Shown piece by piece: positions 1 to 8,787 of a DNA stretch of 64,000 bases. How positions within the stretch are numbered: position 1 is the stretch's first letter; the number at the start of each line of letters is the position of its first letter. The notes under the pieces were generated by a model, which worked only from the letters and a program-made list of their open reading frames with translations, did no database searches and was not told the origin of the DNA. This stretch comes from Planctomycetes bacterium B3_Pla (GTDB lineage Bacteria; Planctomycetota; Phycisphaerae; Sedimentisphaerales; Anaerobacaceae), in assembly GCA_005223045.1 (NCBI GenBank), contig NJBM01000001.1, positions 124,001-188,000 on the forward strand, written 5' to 3'. The position numbers and the translations under genes were made by a program.

Positions 1-111
1 AACTGCATGCATACAGAATACGCGCGGGCCGCCAGCCCTGCAGAACTAATGGAACGGATTCGGAGAACCCTACGCGAGATACGGGAGGACTTCAACAAGA
101 GGGAGAAATGA
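1..111 (+). CDS. C-terminal end of an unidentified gene (partial)
   Basis: Frame 1 is open from the window edge to a TGA at 109-111, giving 36 residues that end in a charged, probably helical tail rich in Arg and Glu. The stop overlaps the ATG of the next gene in an ATGA arrangement (108-111), which points to translational coupling and a shared operon. The visible part is too short to assign a family. The reading is supported mainly by the overlap geometry. Confidence 0.6.
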   Translation, partial: NCMHTEYARAASPAELMERIRRTLREIREDFNKREK

Positions 112-1919
112 GTATGCAGGATTATGAGATTTTCTCGGCGATAGAGAGTATTGAAGAGCCGTTCTATGAGCATGATATTGGTATATTGATTCGAAAACTA
201 AGGGGTGAAGAAGATGCTTCGGAGTTGTCGACGGAATGGTTGGCTGAATATATGGCCTTTGATTTCTACGAAGACAGATCAGATGACGGCAGTATATGGG
301 GAACTTACTTTGGACCAATGTGGTCAGGCACAAACGATGAAGGCAAGGCATTTGAATCACCAAGCATAAAGACGGTAACACCGGAAATGCTCAACTACTG
401 GTCAAATCGGGCAAAACAAGCTAAACATCCAATTCTGAAAGCTCGTTATGCCGCATTAGTATGGGATTTTTCCAAAGAAGTAACACAAAAATCTGCAGAG
501 ATTAAGATGGCACATATCTGGATTGATAGTGTGATCCGAATTGCCGAGACCAACTGCCACAAATTTGAATCCCAAGTTGTTCGAAAACTTGAAAAAGCAC
601 TAAGCATCGCCATTGGCATTAATGATGCAGCCAAAATGGAAGAAGTCAAAAACGCGATTTTGGCGTATGAACTGAAGATTACCAGTGATGGCAAAAAGGG
701 AGGATCTGGTTCTTCATTTGATAGTCTTTTGATGAACAAGAAGATTCAGCTCAGCGATGGCGAACAGACCTCAATTTTAGAAGATTTGGAAAAAAGACTC
801 GATATAACTTCCAACTTCTGCGACAAAACTTCCTTCGACCAATTCGCTGCAAAGGATGCAGCCACAAGATTGGCACAATACTATCGAAAACAAGACAGAC
901 CTGATGATGTAAAACGGGTATTGCTTAAATACGGAAGTGCATTTGAACATATCTCAAAGGACGCTTCAGGATCATTGGCCATTGCATGGCTTCAAGGAGT
1001 AGAGTCTGTTTACAGAAACTTTGGACTCAAAGATGAAGCTGATCGGTTGTTGAATATCATTCGGCAACGGGGGCCTGATGCCAAAAAAGACCTGATGTCC
1101 ATTCCTGTCGAGCAAAAGATACCTCGTGAAGAAATGGACAACCATGTCAATGAAATGATAGAGGGTAATATTGATGAGGCAATAATCAGAATAGCTGTCC
1201 ACTATGTTCCTAAAAAAGACGAGGTTGTTAGGCAGATGAAAGACCTCGCCCAGAATAATCCCATACTGTTTGACATGCCAGCAACAATACAAGATCGCAA
1301 TGGGCGAACGGTGGCATTTGTAGGATCGCTTGAAGAGGATTTAGACGGTCGCATAGTGATGCAGATCACTCAGAATATGTTATTCTCTTCAATCTTTCTA
1401 CGTCGTGTGATTTGCGGTTTTAGAGATAAATTTACCGTTACACCAGATTCTATAATCAAGGAACTCTATAAGTCGCCAATATTTGCTAACGAAAAAGCTG
1501 AGATTATTAGAAGAGGGTTAGAGGCATATTGGAACGGAGACCACCTCGTGGCTATCCATCTTTTGGTTCCACAAATTGAAGGTATCACGAGAAAGTTGTT
1601 AGAATTGTCTGGCGGAACTACTTACAAGCGTACCCGGAATGAAGGATATCACCTTAAAACGTTTGACGAAATGCTCAGGGATGAGCGTGTATGTAAGGCC
1701 ATAGGTCAAGATGCTGCATTGTATTTACGAATTCTATATACGGACTCGAGGGGTTGGAATTTGAGAAATGATATTTGCCACGGGATAAGTCTGCACAATG
1801 AGTTTTGTATCCAAGTGTCAGACAGAGTCTTTCACGCACTATTATTACTCGCCCAAATAAGAGAGCAGAAGAAACCAACTACAAATGAAACCAACAAGGA
1901 AAAGACAAAGGGGCAATAA
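108..1919 (+). CDS. DUF4209-type protein with HEPN-like R-x4-H motif
   Basis: A 603-residue, mostly helical soluble protein without signal peptide or membrane segments. Near the C-terminus the sequence LRNDICHG places Arg553 and His558 in the R-x4-H spacing of HEPN ribonucleases, and matches the RNxxxHG motif I know for DUF4209. The function of that family is not established; an RNA-cutting role is inference. The start overlaps the stop of the upstream partial gene (ATGA), so the two are probably co-translated. The gene is relatively A+T-rich compared with the mur genes further on, and it stands next to a PLD-like nuclease gene on the other strand, which fits an accessory, possibly defensive, region. 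About 190 bases follow without a gene. Confidence 0.7.
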   Translation: MSMQDYEIFSAIESIEEPFYEHDIGILIRKLRGEEDASELSTEWLAEYMAFDFYEDRSDDGSIWGTYFGPMWSGTNDEGKAFESPSIKTVTPEMLNYWSNRAKQAKHPILKARYAALVWDFSKEVTQKSAEIKMAHIWIDSVIRIAETNCHKFESQVVRKLEKALSIAIGINDAAKMEEVKNAILAYELKITSDGKKGGSGSSFDSLLMNKKIQLSDGEQTSILEDLEKRLDITSNFCDKTSFDQFAAKDAATRLAQYYRKQDRPDDVKRVLLKYGSAFEHISKDASGSLAIAWLQGVESVYRNFGLKDEADRLLNIIRQRGPDAKKDLMSIPVEQKIPREEMDNHVNEMIEGNIDEAIIRIAVHYVPKKDEVVRQMKDLAQNNPILFDMPATIQDRNGRTVAFVGSLEEDLDGRIVMQITQNMLFSSIFLRRVICGFRDKFTVTPDSIIKELYKSPIFANEKAEIIRRGLEAYWNGDHLVAIHLLVPQIEGITRKLLELSGGTTYKRTRNEGYHLKTFDEMLRDERVCKAIGQDAALYLRILYTDSRGWNLRNDICHGISLHNEFCIQVSDRVFHALLLLAQIREQKKPTTNETNKEKTKGQ

Positions 1920-2113
1920 CTTAACCTTACCGCGTGGGCAAGAATGGCATTTGACCACGCTACGTTCTGGCAAAACGAAAATCAATGACACGGTCAATAT
2001 CTTTGCCATCACATGATTTGAGAAAGAAACCTGTTAGACCAAGAAGCCAACCGTCTTGATTCACTTGAGGAATCATCCCTTATGTAAGAGGTGTCCAAAA
2101 GCCGCGAACCTTC

Positions 2114-2647
2114 TCAAGCCAGGATGTCTTTGTAGTCTGCGCAGAATTTCTTGCGCTTGCATCGGGCGCAGTGGGTTCCCCGCCAGATGCCGTCGAATTG
2201 TTCCATAACCTGGCCGACTATTGTTGCGTCGTCGGTGATGATACCGGACTCGAAGTTTCTTTTGTGCTCGCTTTTGGCCCCCATGCCGGCGCCGGTCAGG
2301 TTGGCGCTGCCGGTGTAGGCGAAATGCCCGTCAATTACCACGGCTTTGAGATGGACTCTCGGGCACAGGATTCGTTCCATGCCGTCTATCAAATTCGGGT
2401 ATTTGTCGAAATCGTTTCGGAAAGCCGGGCCCGGCTCCTTGGCGTGGAGCAGTCTTATTTCCACGTGTCTTTTCACCAAATCGGATAATATCTCAAGAAA
2501 TGGGACCATCCTCCCGCCCTTGTCCACGTACAGGTCCTTCAGGTCGGACGTTGCAAGCCAGACAAATCTGTCCGCTTTTCCGATTCGCCCCAGAATCACT
2601 TTTTCGTATATGTCTCTGTCCGTAATGAATTGAAGCATTTCAAGCAT
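2114..2647 (-). CDS. Phospholipase D-like protein with a single HKD motif
   Basis: This 177-residue protein has one HKD signature: His99, Lys101 and Asp106, followed by the G-S-A-N segment at 113-116. Proteins of the Nuc/PLD superfamily use two HKD motifs per active site, so a one-motif protein of this size is expected to work as a homodimer, like the Nuc endonuclease. A Cys cluster close to the C-terminus (Cys160, Cys163, Cys169) may bind a metal. There is no signal peptide, so it is probably cytoplasmic. A nuclease or phosphodiesterase acting on nucleic acid is more likely than a lipase. It is transcribed toward the DUF4209 gene and the two are convergent. Confidence 0.75.
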   Translation of the reverse strand: MLEMLQFITDRDIYEKVILGRIGKADRFVWLATSDLKDLYVDKGGRMVPFLEILSDLVKRHVEIRLLHAKEPGPAFRNDFDKYPNLIDGMERILCPRVHLKAVVIDGHFAYTGSANLTGAGMGAKSEHKRNFESGIITDDATIVGQVMEQFDGIWRGTHCARCKRKKFCADYKDILA

Positions 2648-2855
2648 ATTCGAACCTCAACCGTCCGCGCTGCTCTATTCTATCTACGCCCGGGGCACAA
2701 TGCAACACGACGCACGAACTCCGGCTATATCAGTACCGTAAAGCCAAGTATCAGTGCAAACGATAGAATTTCGGGAAATGGATGGATCGGATGAGAAATA
2801 GAACGGTAGAAATGTGAGGGAAAAGCTGCTGCAGGCGGTTTTACTTACTTCGTCA

Positions 2856-3137
2856 TCAGCCTGAGGATTTTTTGGTGGGTTCTGTCTTAGGCTGTTGTTC
2901 CTGCTCTGCCTGGGGATTTTCCTCCTTCTTGGCCTCGGGCTCCGGCTGCTTCTGAGCATCCTTTTTCTCGGCCTTTTCGCGTTGGATCGCGTCGTAAATC
3001 TCTCTGCGGTGAACCGGTATGCTCTTCGGAGCCGTTATGCCGAGACGGACCTTATCCCCACGAACATCGACGATGATAATTTCAACATCATCACCGATCA
3101 TGATTGACTCATCTCTCTGTCTGCTTAGAACCAACAT
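2856..3137 (-). CDS. csrA: Carbon storage regulator CsrA with a long acidic/basic tail
   Basis: Residues 1-60 are a typical CsrA: MLVLSR at the N-terminus (Leu4 and Arg6) and the V-H-R-R-E-I-Y segment containing the RNA-contact Arg44. CsrA dimers bind GGA in hairpin loops of mRNA leaders and block or alter translation. Most CsrA proteins are 60-75 residues long; this one has 93, with residues 61-93 rich in Lys, Glu, Gln and Pro and probably disordered. A GGAG Shine-Dalgarno precedes the ATG. A sigma70-like promoter lies about 40 bases upstream of the start. No fliW or flagellar gene is nearby, so the usual genetic partner is missing here. Confidence 0.92.
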   Translation of the reverse strand: MLVLSRQRDESIMIGDDVEIIIVDVRGDKVRLGITAPKSIPVHRREIYDAIQREKAEKKDAQKQPEPEAKKEENPQAEQEQQPKTEPTKKSSG

Positions 3138-3468
3138 TGATAATAACTCCTTTTGTCGGCTGGCTTTACCTTATTATATGCTACGAATAATTCCGGCCAA
3201 CTGTTCGTCCGTTTGCTCCTGAAAAATATCTCTGTCTGTCATTGTTTCATAACTGCTTCGACCAAATCCGTCATCAGATCGACAAAATTATGATACACCT
3301 ATATTTCGGCTAATTTTAAGACCAAAAACAACCATTTTTGATTTTGTCTCGGCAAATAGGTTCGGTTATAAGACCTCAGAGATATAAGTGTTTGAAATAT
3401 ATGTGTTTATGCAAAAGTGGAGACATGAAAAAAGGCGTGTTTATTTTGCTCAATTCGGCCTGCTGTCG
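3138..3468. other. Gene-free stretch upstream of csrA
   Basis: A 331-base gap between csrA and the next minus-strand gene. It holds the csrA Shine-Dalgarno and the candidate promoter in its first 65 bases. I see no further gene, hairpin or repeat in the rest, which is A+T-rich. Confidence 0.5.
3173..3200 (-). promoter_or_regulatory. Likely csrA promoter
   Basis: On the minus strand TTGGCC (3200-3195) and a perfect TATAAT (3178-3173) are 16 bases apart, about 40 bases before the csrA ATG. The match is by eye and the -35 is only partly canonical. Confidence 0.5.
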
Positions 3469-4332
3469 CTATTTCATCTCGTGTTTTCGCCAATAGTCAA
3501 AACGAACGGCCATCCAGTAGCCGGCCACGGAACCCAACGCACCAAAGGCCACCATCTGCACAGGCAACACCGAAGCAACCGCATTAGAGAAAAAAGCGGC
3601 CGGCCAGTTTCGAGCAAGATACTGAACTTGTTTGGCGTAAGCGTGCATGGCGAAAGCAGTTACGAACGCAGTTGCGATTGAGGGCCAGACGTAGCTGAGG
3701 TTGAGGTACTTCTTGACCGCGAAGGCGGCAAGCCCGAATGAGACTAACACGGCAAAGGCAACCTGCCCGATAGCCGGTTGGGCCACTACTGAGCCGAGGC
3801 TGCTGTTAGATATTCTAATTTCCTGGGCAAAAATTCTGATGCAAAACTGAGCTATCAGGGCCGAACCTACCAGGGCAATTGCGGCATTCAGATACTTGCC
3901 CGGCCCTGGGTTGGATTCTTGCTGTGTCTCCTTCAGCTTGGGGCTTGAACGGATTTTTTGCCCCAGGAGCGCGCCGGCAAAGCCGGCAGCGACAATCGCC
4001 AGCCAGAAGAACGGTTCCCATTTGAGCGATGCAACGAGTTCCTGCCGCTGGGCAACAGTTGGATTCAACTGAATCAGAGTGGCCATACTGCCGGAACGCA
4101 CAGCCCAGACAGCCAATCCGGACGGGACTGCCAAAATGCCAATCTCTCGGCCGTACGGCCAGGAAACAAAGTAGCCGATAACTCCCGCCAGAAACGCCAT
4201 AGCCACCAAAGCCGCCCTGCCGCCTATCGCCTCGGACGATACCGCCAGCGGCCGAGCAACTACATATATCAGAAGCACGCCGACGCCCGCAGCAGCAGCG
4301 ATTCTTAACTTCATCAGCCAGGATAATTCCAT
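3469..4332 (-). CDS. Multi-spanning membrane protein of unknown function
   Basis: A 287-residue protein with about seven hydrophobic segments: roughly residues 11-28, 39-58, 64-78, 110-125, 150-170, 190-207 and 250-270, separated by short charged loops. A polar loop around residues 125-147 carries basic residues and Pro/Gly. I recognise no family motif. It is divergent from murC across a 180-base gap and is not obviously part of the cell-wall operon. The protein could be a transporter-like or scaffold membrane protein, but nothing in the sequence decides this. Confidence 0.7.
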   Translation of the reverse strand: MELSWLMKLRIAAAAGVGVLLIYVVARPLAVSSEAIGGRAALVAMAFLAGVIGYFVSWPYGREIGILAVPSGLAVWAVRSGSMATLIQLNPTVAQRQELVASLKWEPFFWLAIVAAGFAGALLGQKIRSSPKLKETQQESNPGPGKYLNAAIALVGSALIAQFCIRIFAQEIRISNSSLGSVVAQPAIGQVAFAVLVSFGLAAFAVKKYLNLSYVWPSIATAFVTAFAMHAYAKQVQYLARNWPAAFFSNAVASVLPVQMVAFGALGSVAGYWMAVRFDYWRKHEMK

Positions 4333-4442
4333 AATCCAAATCCCTTAATTATGCCGACAATAGAGTAGCATCAGAGCCGGAACAGGTCAACAACATATTC
4401 GCCCTGCACATATCACGTGCCCCGGGGGCACAGGGTTTTCTC

Positions 4443-4471
4443 TTGGGTTGATCTGCGTTCTGTGCTATACT
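4443..4471 (+). promoter_or_regulatory. Candidate promoter of the mur cluster
   Basis: TTGGGT (4443-4448) and TATACT (4466-4471) are 17 bases apart and end 43 bases before the murC ATG at 4515. Sigma70-like by eye. Confidence 0.45.
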
Positions 4472-4514
4472 ATCGGCGATTTCATTGAGGAGCAAGGGGT
4501 ACAGAAAGGATGCT

Positions 4515-6008
4515 ATGAACAAGCGGAATAGACAAGCCTATGACACCGATTCCGATTTGCGCGTGGACGACAACGGCGCGGCAGTATGTACCATAAGCAG
4601 ATTGGAATTAGCGGGTAAGAGATTTCATTTCATTGGGGCCGGCGGTATCGGGATGAGCGGGCTGGCCCGGCTTCTGGTCAAGAATAATGCGGTTGTGGCC
4701 GGGTCGGAACAAACGCCAAGTGAAGTTGTGGACGATCTTTGCCAGATTGGTGCGGATATAAAAATCGGACACAATACCGAAAATCTCAGCCCACAAACCG
4801 ATGCCGTTGTCATTTCGGCGGCGATAACGGAAGATAATCCCGAACTAAAATCGGCAAGAGAACACGGATACACGGTCTATAAGTACGCCGAGATGTTAGG
4901 GGAGCTGATGAGCCGCTATGAGGGGATCGCGATCAGTGGAACTCACGGCAAGAGCACAACGAGCGGATGGCTCAGTTGTCTGCTTAAACAGGCCGGCGTC
5001 GATACGAACTTCATAGTCGGGGCCAAAATCAACCAGTTGGACAGCTCCTGCGGCGTGGCGGACAGCAAGTATTTCGTGGCCGAGGCCTGCGAATACGACA
5101 GGAGCTTTCTCAACCTCAAGCCCAAAATCGCCTGCATACTCAACATCGAGCAGGACCACCTGGACTATTACAGGGATGAAGACGAGATAGTCGAAACCTT
5201 CGGGCAGTTCGCACGTGGCGCCAAATCGGACGGCGTGGTGGTTGCCAACGGCCAGGACGCGAATGTTGCAAAGATAATGGCGGATGGCCGCCTGCTTGGG
5301 AATGACAATCCGGTACGGTGTGAGACTTTCGGGCTTGATGAGAATTGCGATGTCTGCGCAAAGAATGCTACGCTCGACCATGGACTGTACGGATTTGACG
5401 TGTACCGCAACGGCAGGGCTTTGGGAGCGACGAGGATTTCACTGCCGGGCACGCACAATATCCTCAACGCACTGGCAGTCACGACAATGGCGATCAATCT
5501 GGGGCTGGAGCCCGAACAAGTGCTGCAGTTGCTGCCGGACTTCACCGGCATCGACCGCCGCCTGATGCTCAAAGGACAATTCAGCCGGATCACGGTGCTC
5601 GACGACTACGCCCACCACCCGACGGAAATCAGGGCGTCGCTGGCGGCGATACGGCAGAAGTATCAACCGAGGCGAATCTGGTGCGTTTTTCAGCCGCATC
5701 AGTACAGCAGAACAAGATTTCTGCTTGATGATTTTACAGAAAGCTTTAAGCTTGCCGATATAACAATTGTGCCGGAGATTTATTTTGTCCGGGATTCCGA
5801 ATCGGCCAGGAAAGAGATCAATGCACAGATGCTGGTCGAGAGAATGCGAGCGAATGGAACGCAGGCGCTGTTTATCGAGAGCTTCGGCGCCATTTGCGAT
5901 TATCTCAAGTGCAATGTAAGCACCGGCGAGCTGGTGGTAACAATGGGCGCCGGCGATATTTGGAAGGTTGCAGATGAGTATATTCAGTGGCTTGGAGGAA
6001 ATAGTTGA
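4515..6008 (+). CDS. murC: UDP-N-acetylmuramate--L-alanine ligase MurC
   Basis: MurC adds L-alanine to UDP-N-acetylmuramic acid, the first peptide-forming step of peptidoglycan synthesis, in the cytoplasm. The N-terminal nucleotide-binding loop GAGGIGMSG (about residues 41-49), the ATP loop GTHGKSTTS (about 142-150) and the YAHHPTEI segment in the C-terminal half are all present, and the length of 497 residues is normal. An upstream in-frame TTG exists at 4485, but the ATG at 4515 has AGAAAGGA just before it and is preferred. The 25-30 residues before the first strand are polar and longer than in many MurC proteins. It overlaps murB by 35 bases, so the two are surely one operon with ddl and the FtsQ-like gene. 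Confidence 0.95.
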   Translation: MNKRNRQAYDTDSDLRVDDNGAAVCTISRLELAGKRFHFIGAGGIGMSGLARLLVKNNAVVAGSEQTPSEVVDDLCQIGADIKIGHNTENLSPQTDAVVISAAITEDNPELKSAREHGYTVYKYAEMLGELMSRYEGIAISGTHGKSTTSGWLSCLLKQAGVDTNFIVGAKINQLDSSCGVADSKYFVAEACEYDRSFLNLKPKIACILNIEQDHLDYYRDEDEIVETFGQFARGAKSDGVVVANGQDANVAKIMADGRLLGNDNPVRCETFGLDENCDVCAKNATLDHGLYGFDVYRNGRALGATRISLPGTHNILNALAVTTMAINLGLEPEQVLQLLPDFTGIDRRLMLKGQFSRITVLDDYAHHPTEIRASLAAIRQKYQPRRIWCVFQPHQYSRTRFLLDDFTESFKLADITIVPEIYFVRDSESARKEINAQMLVERMRANGTQALFIESFGAICDYLKCNVSTGELVVTMGAGDIWKVADEYIQWLGGNS

Positions 6009-6852
6009 GACAGACTATCCGTTGGCCAAACGGACATGGTACGGCCTTGGCGGGCCGGCTGATTATTTCATTAGTCCGAGAACTACCGAACAGCTAAAAG
6101 AAGTCATCCAGAGATGCAACGAAAATGAGATCCGGCTCTACGTAATGGGCTTCGGTTCCAATCTGCTGATAAATGACGACGGCGTCAGGGGAGCAGTGAT
6201 AAAGCTCGAAGCAGAGCAGTTCGCCCAAATTGAGTTTGGCGAGCAGGAGGTTACCGCCTGGGCCGGTGCCGAAATGAGCAAGCTGGTCCTGACCTGCGTG
6301 GAGAAGGGCCTTTCGGGCATTGAAACTCTAACCGGCATACCTGGTTCCGTGGGCGGAGCGATAAAGATGAACGCGGGAGGCAACTTCGGAGATATTGGCG
6401 CGGCGGTGGAGACGGTTTCGCTGATGGACAATGCCGGCAGTATTTTTGAAAAGAGCAAGCCGGAACTGGTGTTCGACTATCGCCAAACAAATATTGCAGC
6501 CAAGTTTATTCTAAGTGCACGGCTGAAGCTCAATGCCGCCGACCCGGAACAAATCATGCGTACGGTAAAGGAAATCTGGATTTTCAAGAAGAATAGCCAG
6601 CCTTTGAATACAAAGAATTCCGGCTGTATATTCAAGAATCCGAGAGGCGTTTCAGCCGGCGCCTTGATCGACAGGGCGGGCCTGAAGGGATTGCAGATCG
6701 GCGGGGCCGTAGTCAGCGAGAAGCACGCGAATTTCATAATCGCCGAGAAGGGATGCAAGAGCCGCGATGTCGTAAGACTGACGGAGGCCGTAAGACAGAG
6801 AGTTAAGGAACAGTTCGACGTCGAGCTGGAGCTTGAAATCGAGATTTGGTGA
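5974..6852 (+). CDS. murB: UDP-N-acetylenolpyruvoylglucosamine reductase MurB
   Basis: MurB reduces the enolpyruvyl group with NADPH and FAD to make UDP-MurNAc. FAD-binding and active-site segments are visible: TWYGLGG near the N-terminus, IPGSVGGAIKMNAG around 122-135, and NSGCIFKNP around 215-223. In the last motif the position usually filled by the catalytic Ser (GS.FKNP) is Cys218. A Glu-rich C-terminus supplies the usual Glu. The ATG at 5974 has GGAAGG six bases upstream and is preferred to the TTG at 5968. The start lies inside the 3' end of murC, so translation is likely coupled. The 292-residue length fits the shorter (type II-like) MurB group. Confidence 0.94.
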   Translation: MSIFSGLEEIVETDYPLAKRTWYGLGGPADYFISPRTTEQLKEVIQRCNENEIRLYVMGFGSNLLINDDGVRGAVIKLEAEQFAQIEFGEQEVTAWAGAEMSKLVLTCVEKGLSGIETLTGIPGSVGGAIKMNAGGNFGDIGAAVETVSLMDNAGSIFEKSKPELVFDYRQTNIAAKFILSARLKLNAADPEQIMRTVKEIWIFKKNSQPLNTKNSGCIFKNPRGVSAGALIDRAGLKGLQIGGAVVSEKHANFIIAEKGCKSRDVVRLTEAVRQRVKEQFDVELELEIEIW

Positions 6853-6875
6853 TTTGGAATTGAAGTAATAGCAAA

Positions 6876-7823
6876 TTGGAAACAGTAAATAGCAAATCAA
6901 AAGTAGCTGTGCTTACCGGCGGCATAGGCGCCGAACGGGATGTCAGCCTTCAGAGCGGCAGATGCGTTGCCGACGCTTTGGCCGAAGCCGGCTTTAGCGT
7001 TGTAACGGCTGATATCCAACCGGACAATCTCGATATACTGCAAGACAACAGTATCGATGTGTTCTTCCCTGCACTGCACGGCGAATTCGGCGAGGACGGA
7101 CAGCTCCAACAGATACTCGAAAGGAAATCACTTCTTTACACCGGAAGCGGACCAGCGGCAAGCAAAGTGGCCTTTGACAAAATGGCAAGCAAGAAGCTCT
7201 TTGACGACGTCGGTGTTCTCACGCCTGCGGCAATCGAATTTGGCCCCGAGACGGATGTCCGGCAGCTCGAAGAACAGTTGCACGACCTTGCAGACAAATA
7301 TGTGGTAAAACCTGTTAAGCTGGGAAGCAGTGTCGGCGTCAGCATTGTTTCGGCACCGCACGAAGCTATTGCTGCCGCACAGACAACTTTCAGCGAGTTT
7401 GGCGATTGTATGATCGAAGAATTCGTGCCGGGCAGGGAAGTAACAGTGAGTATCCTGTGCGGCCGGGCGTTGCCGATCATCGAGATCCGCACACAGAGCA
7501 GCTTCTACGATTATCACGCAAAATATGTCGACGACCAAACGCAGTATCTCTTCGACACAGTTACGAATCAAGTGGTTGCGGCAGATATTAACCGGGCCGC
7601 AATTGATTGTTTTGATGCACTCGGCTGCCGGCACTTCGGCAGGATCGATTTCGTCCTGAGCGACGACCGAATCGCCTACGTTCTCGAGGTCAATACCATC
7701 CCCGGCTTTACAACTCATTCGCTTTTGCCCAAGGCGGCTGCTAAGACAGGACTTGCCATGAGCGACTTATGCACAGAAATCGTCGAGGCTGCATGTTCGT
7801 CCGTAGCGAGGCCCCCGGCGTAG
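6876..7823 (+). CDS. ddl: D-alanine--D-alanine ligase
   Basis: Ddl joins two D-alanines with ATP for the muropeptide precursor. The ATP-grasp fold is clear: VAVLTGGIGAERDVSLQSG at the N-terminus, VKPVKLGSSVGVS in the ATP-binding domain, and the metal-binding end GRIDFVL...LEVNTIPGFT. The length of 315 residues is normal. The only good start is a TTG at 6876, 23 bases after murB. The first nine codons overlap an A+T-rich repetitive stretch (aaTAGCAAATtgg...TAGCAAATC), so the true N-terminus is uncertain and could lie slightly further in. Gene order murC-murB-ddl-ftsQ-like matches the division/cell-wall clusters of many bacteria. Confidence 0.94.
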   Translation: METVNSKSKVAVLTGGIGAERDVSLQSGRCVADALAEAGFSVVTADIQPDNLDILQDNSIDVFFPALHGEFGEDGQLQQILERKSLLYTGSGPAASKVAFDKMASKKLFDDVGVLTPAAIEFGPETDVRQLEEQLHDLADKYVVKPVKLGSSVGVSIVSAPHEAIAAAQTTFSEFGDCMIEEFVPGREVTVSILCGRALPIIEIRTQSSFYDYHAKYVDDQTQYLFDTVTNQVVAADINRAAIDCFDALGCRHFGRIDFVLSDDRIAYVLEVNTIPGFTTHSLLPKAAAKTGLAMSDLCTEIVEAACSSVARPPA

Positions 7824-7839
7824 AGTAAATTACCAGACA

Positions 7840-8787
7840 ATGGCAACCAAAAAGAGAAGAAAAAAGGGCAAAGCGAAAAGAGTATCATTCAAGCTCGGCG
7901 CCCTGAAGAAAAAGAAGAAAAAACAAGCAAGCCGGCTCGGGCCAGGCTTGATGAGTGTTGCCAAAGTGCTGGCGGTCATCTGCGTCGTTAGTGTGATAGC
8001 AATCGGGCTAATGTTCCTTGAGAAGTACGTAAAAGACACCGCCCTCCCATCGAAAGATGCAGGTGACATCGAGCTGGTGAGCGTGCCCGCCTGGGTGACC
8101 GACCGGCTTGAAGAGAAAGTGCGCGCCGCTGCAAGAGGCGGCGGCGAAGACTTGAAACTCGATGAAGATGCTGCCTTGTCGGCGCAGCGTAACATTGAGA
8201 ATCTGGTCGCGTGGCTGGATGACGCAAGAGTGCGGACCACGCACGATGGGCTTCGCATCGAGGGACGATGGCGCAAACCCGTCGCTCTTATTAAGTCAGG
8301 TCGGCAAGAGCCGCACTACGTTGACGCCGAGCGGGTTGTGCTGGATTTTGTGCCGATGCCGCACCTGCCCATCGTGGAGATAACAGGGCTTTCGATGACG
8401 CCACGAATGCCGCGTCCCGGCAAAATCTGGAAATGCAGCGACCTTGCCGCCGCAACAACGATATTGGACCGACTCGACCAGATGGACAAATCCTCCACAC
8501 CTGACAAGCCGTTACTGTACGAAATCGACCGCATCGACGTGAGCAATTTCAACGGCCGGAAGGACGATCGTGATCCACACATTGTCTTTTACACCAAAGA
8601 CAATATCGAAGTCATCTGGGGAGCTGAATGGGGCAAGTGGCAACATTATCTGGAATCTACGGATGAGGAAAAGATAGCCAAGCTCTACGGCCATTACAAA
8701 GACTACGGCACACTTTCAGCCGGCGTAAAACACATCATCCTGCGCGATCCGCAGGACAGAATCTCTCTGCCGATAGACAAATATTAA
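7840..8787 (+). CDS. FtsQ/DivIB-like division protein (position-based)
   Basis: A 315-residue bitopic protein. Residues 1-37 are extremely basic (long Lys/Arg runs), residues 38-60 form one membrane segment, and the rest is exported. That topology, and the place directly after ddl, are those of FtsQ/DivIB, which bridges division proteins in the periplasm. The exported part has the alpha/beta pattern expected (a POTRA-like start at about 75-150), but I see no strong family signature, and planctomycete division proteins are often highly diverged. FtsQ is the best guess, with an unrelated membrane-anchored protein the alternative. The gene begins 16 bases after ddl and ends the cluster. Confidence 0.55.
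   Translation: MATKKRRKKGKAKRVSFKLGALKKKKKKQASRLGPGLMSVAKVLAVICVVSVIAIGLMFLEKYVKDTALPSKDAGDIELVSVPAWVTDRLEEKVRAAARGGGEDLKLDEDAALSAQRNIENLVAWLDDARVRTTHDGLRIEGRWRKPVALIKSGRQEPHYVDAERVVLDFVPMPHLPIVEITGLSMTPRMPRPGKIWKCSDLAAATTILDRLDQMDKSSTPDKPLLYEIDRIDVSNFNGRKDDRDPHIVFYTKDNIEVIWGAEWGKWQHYLESTDEEKIAKLYGHYKDYGTLSAGVKHIILRDPQDRISLPIDKY

Noticed and set aside
1918..2040. Possible third attC after the DUF4209 gene (ACTTAAC at 1918-1924 and GTTAGAC at 2034-2040)
   Set aside because: The end boxes fit loosely, and ATGGCA/TGCCAT and TTGACC/GGTCAA can pair, but the arms between them do not pair and a six-base bulge breaks the stem.
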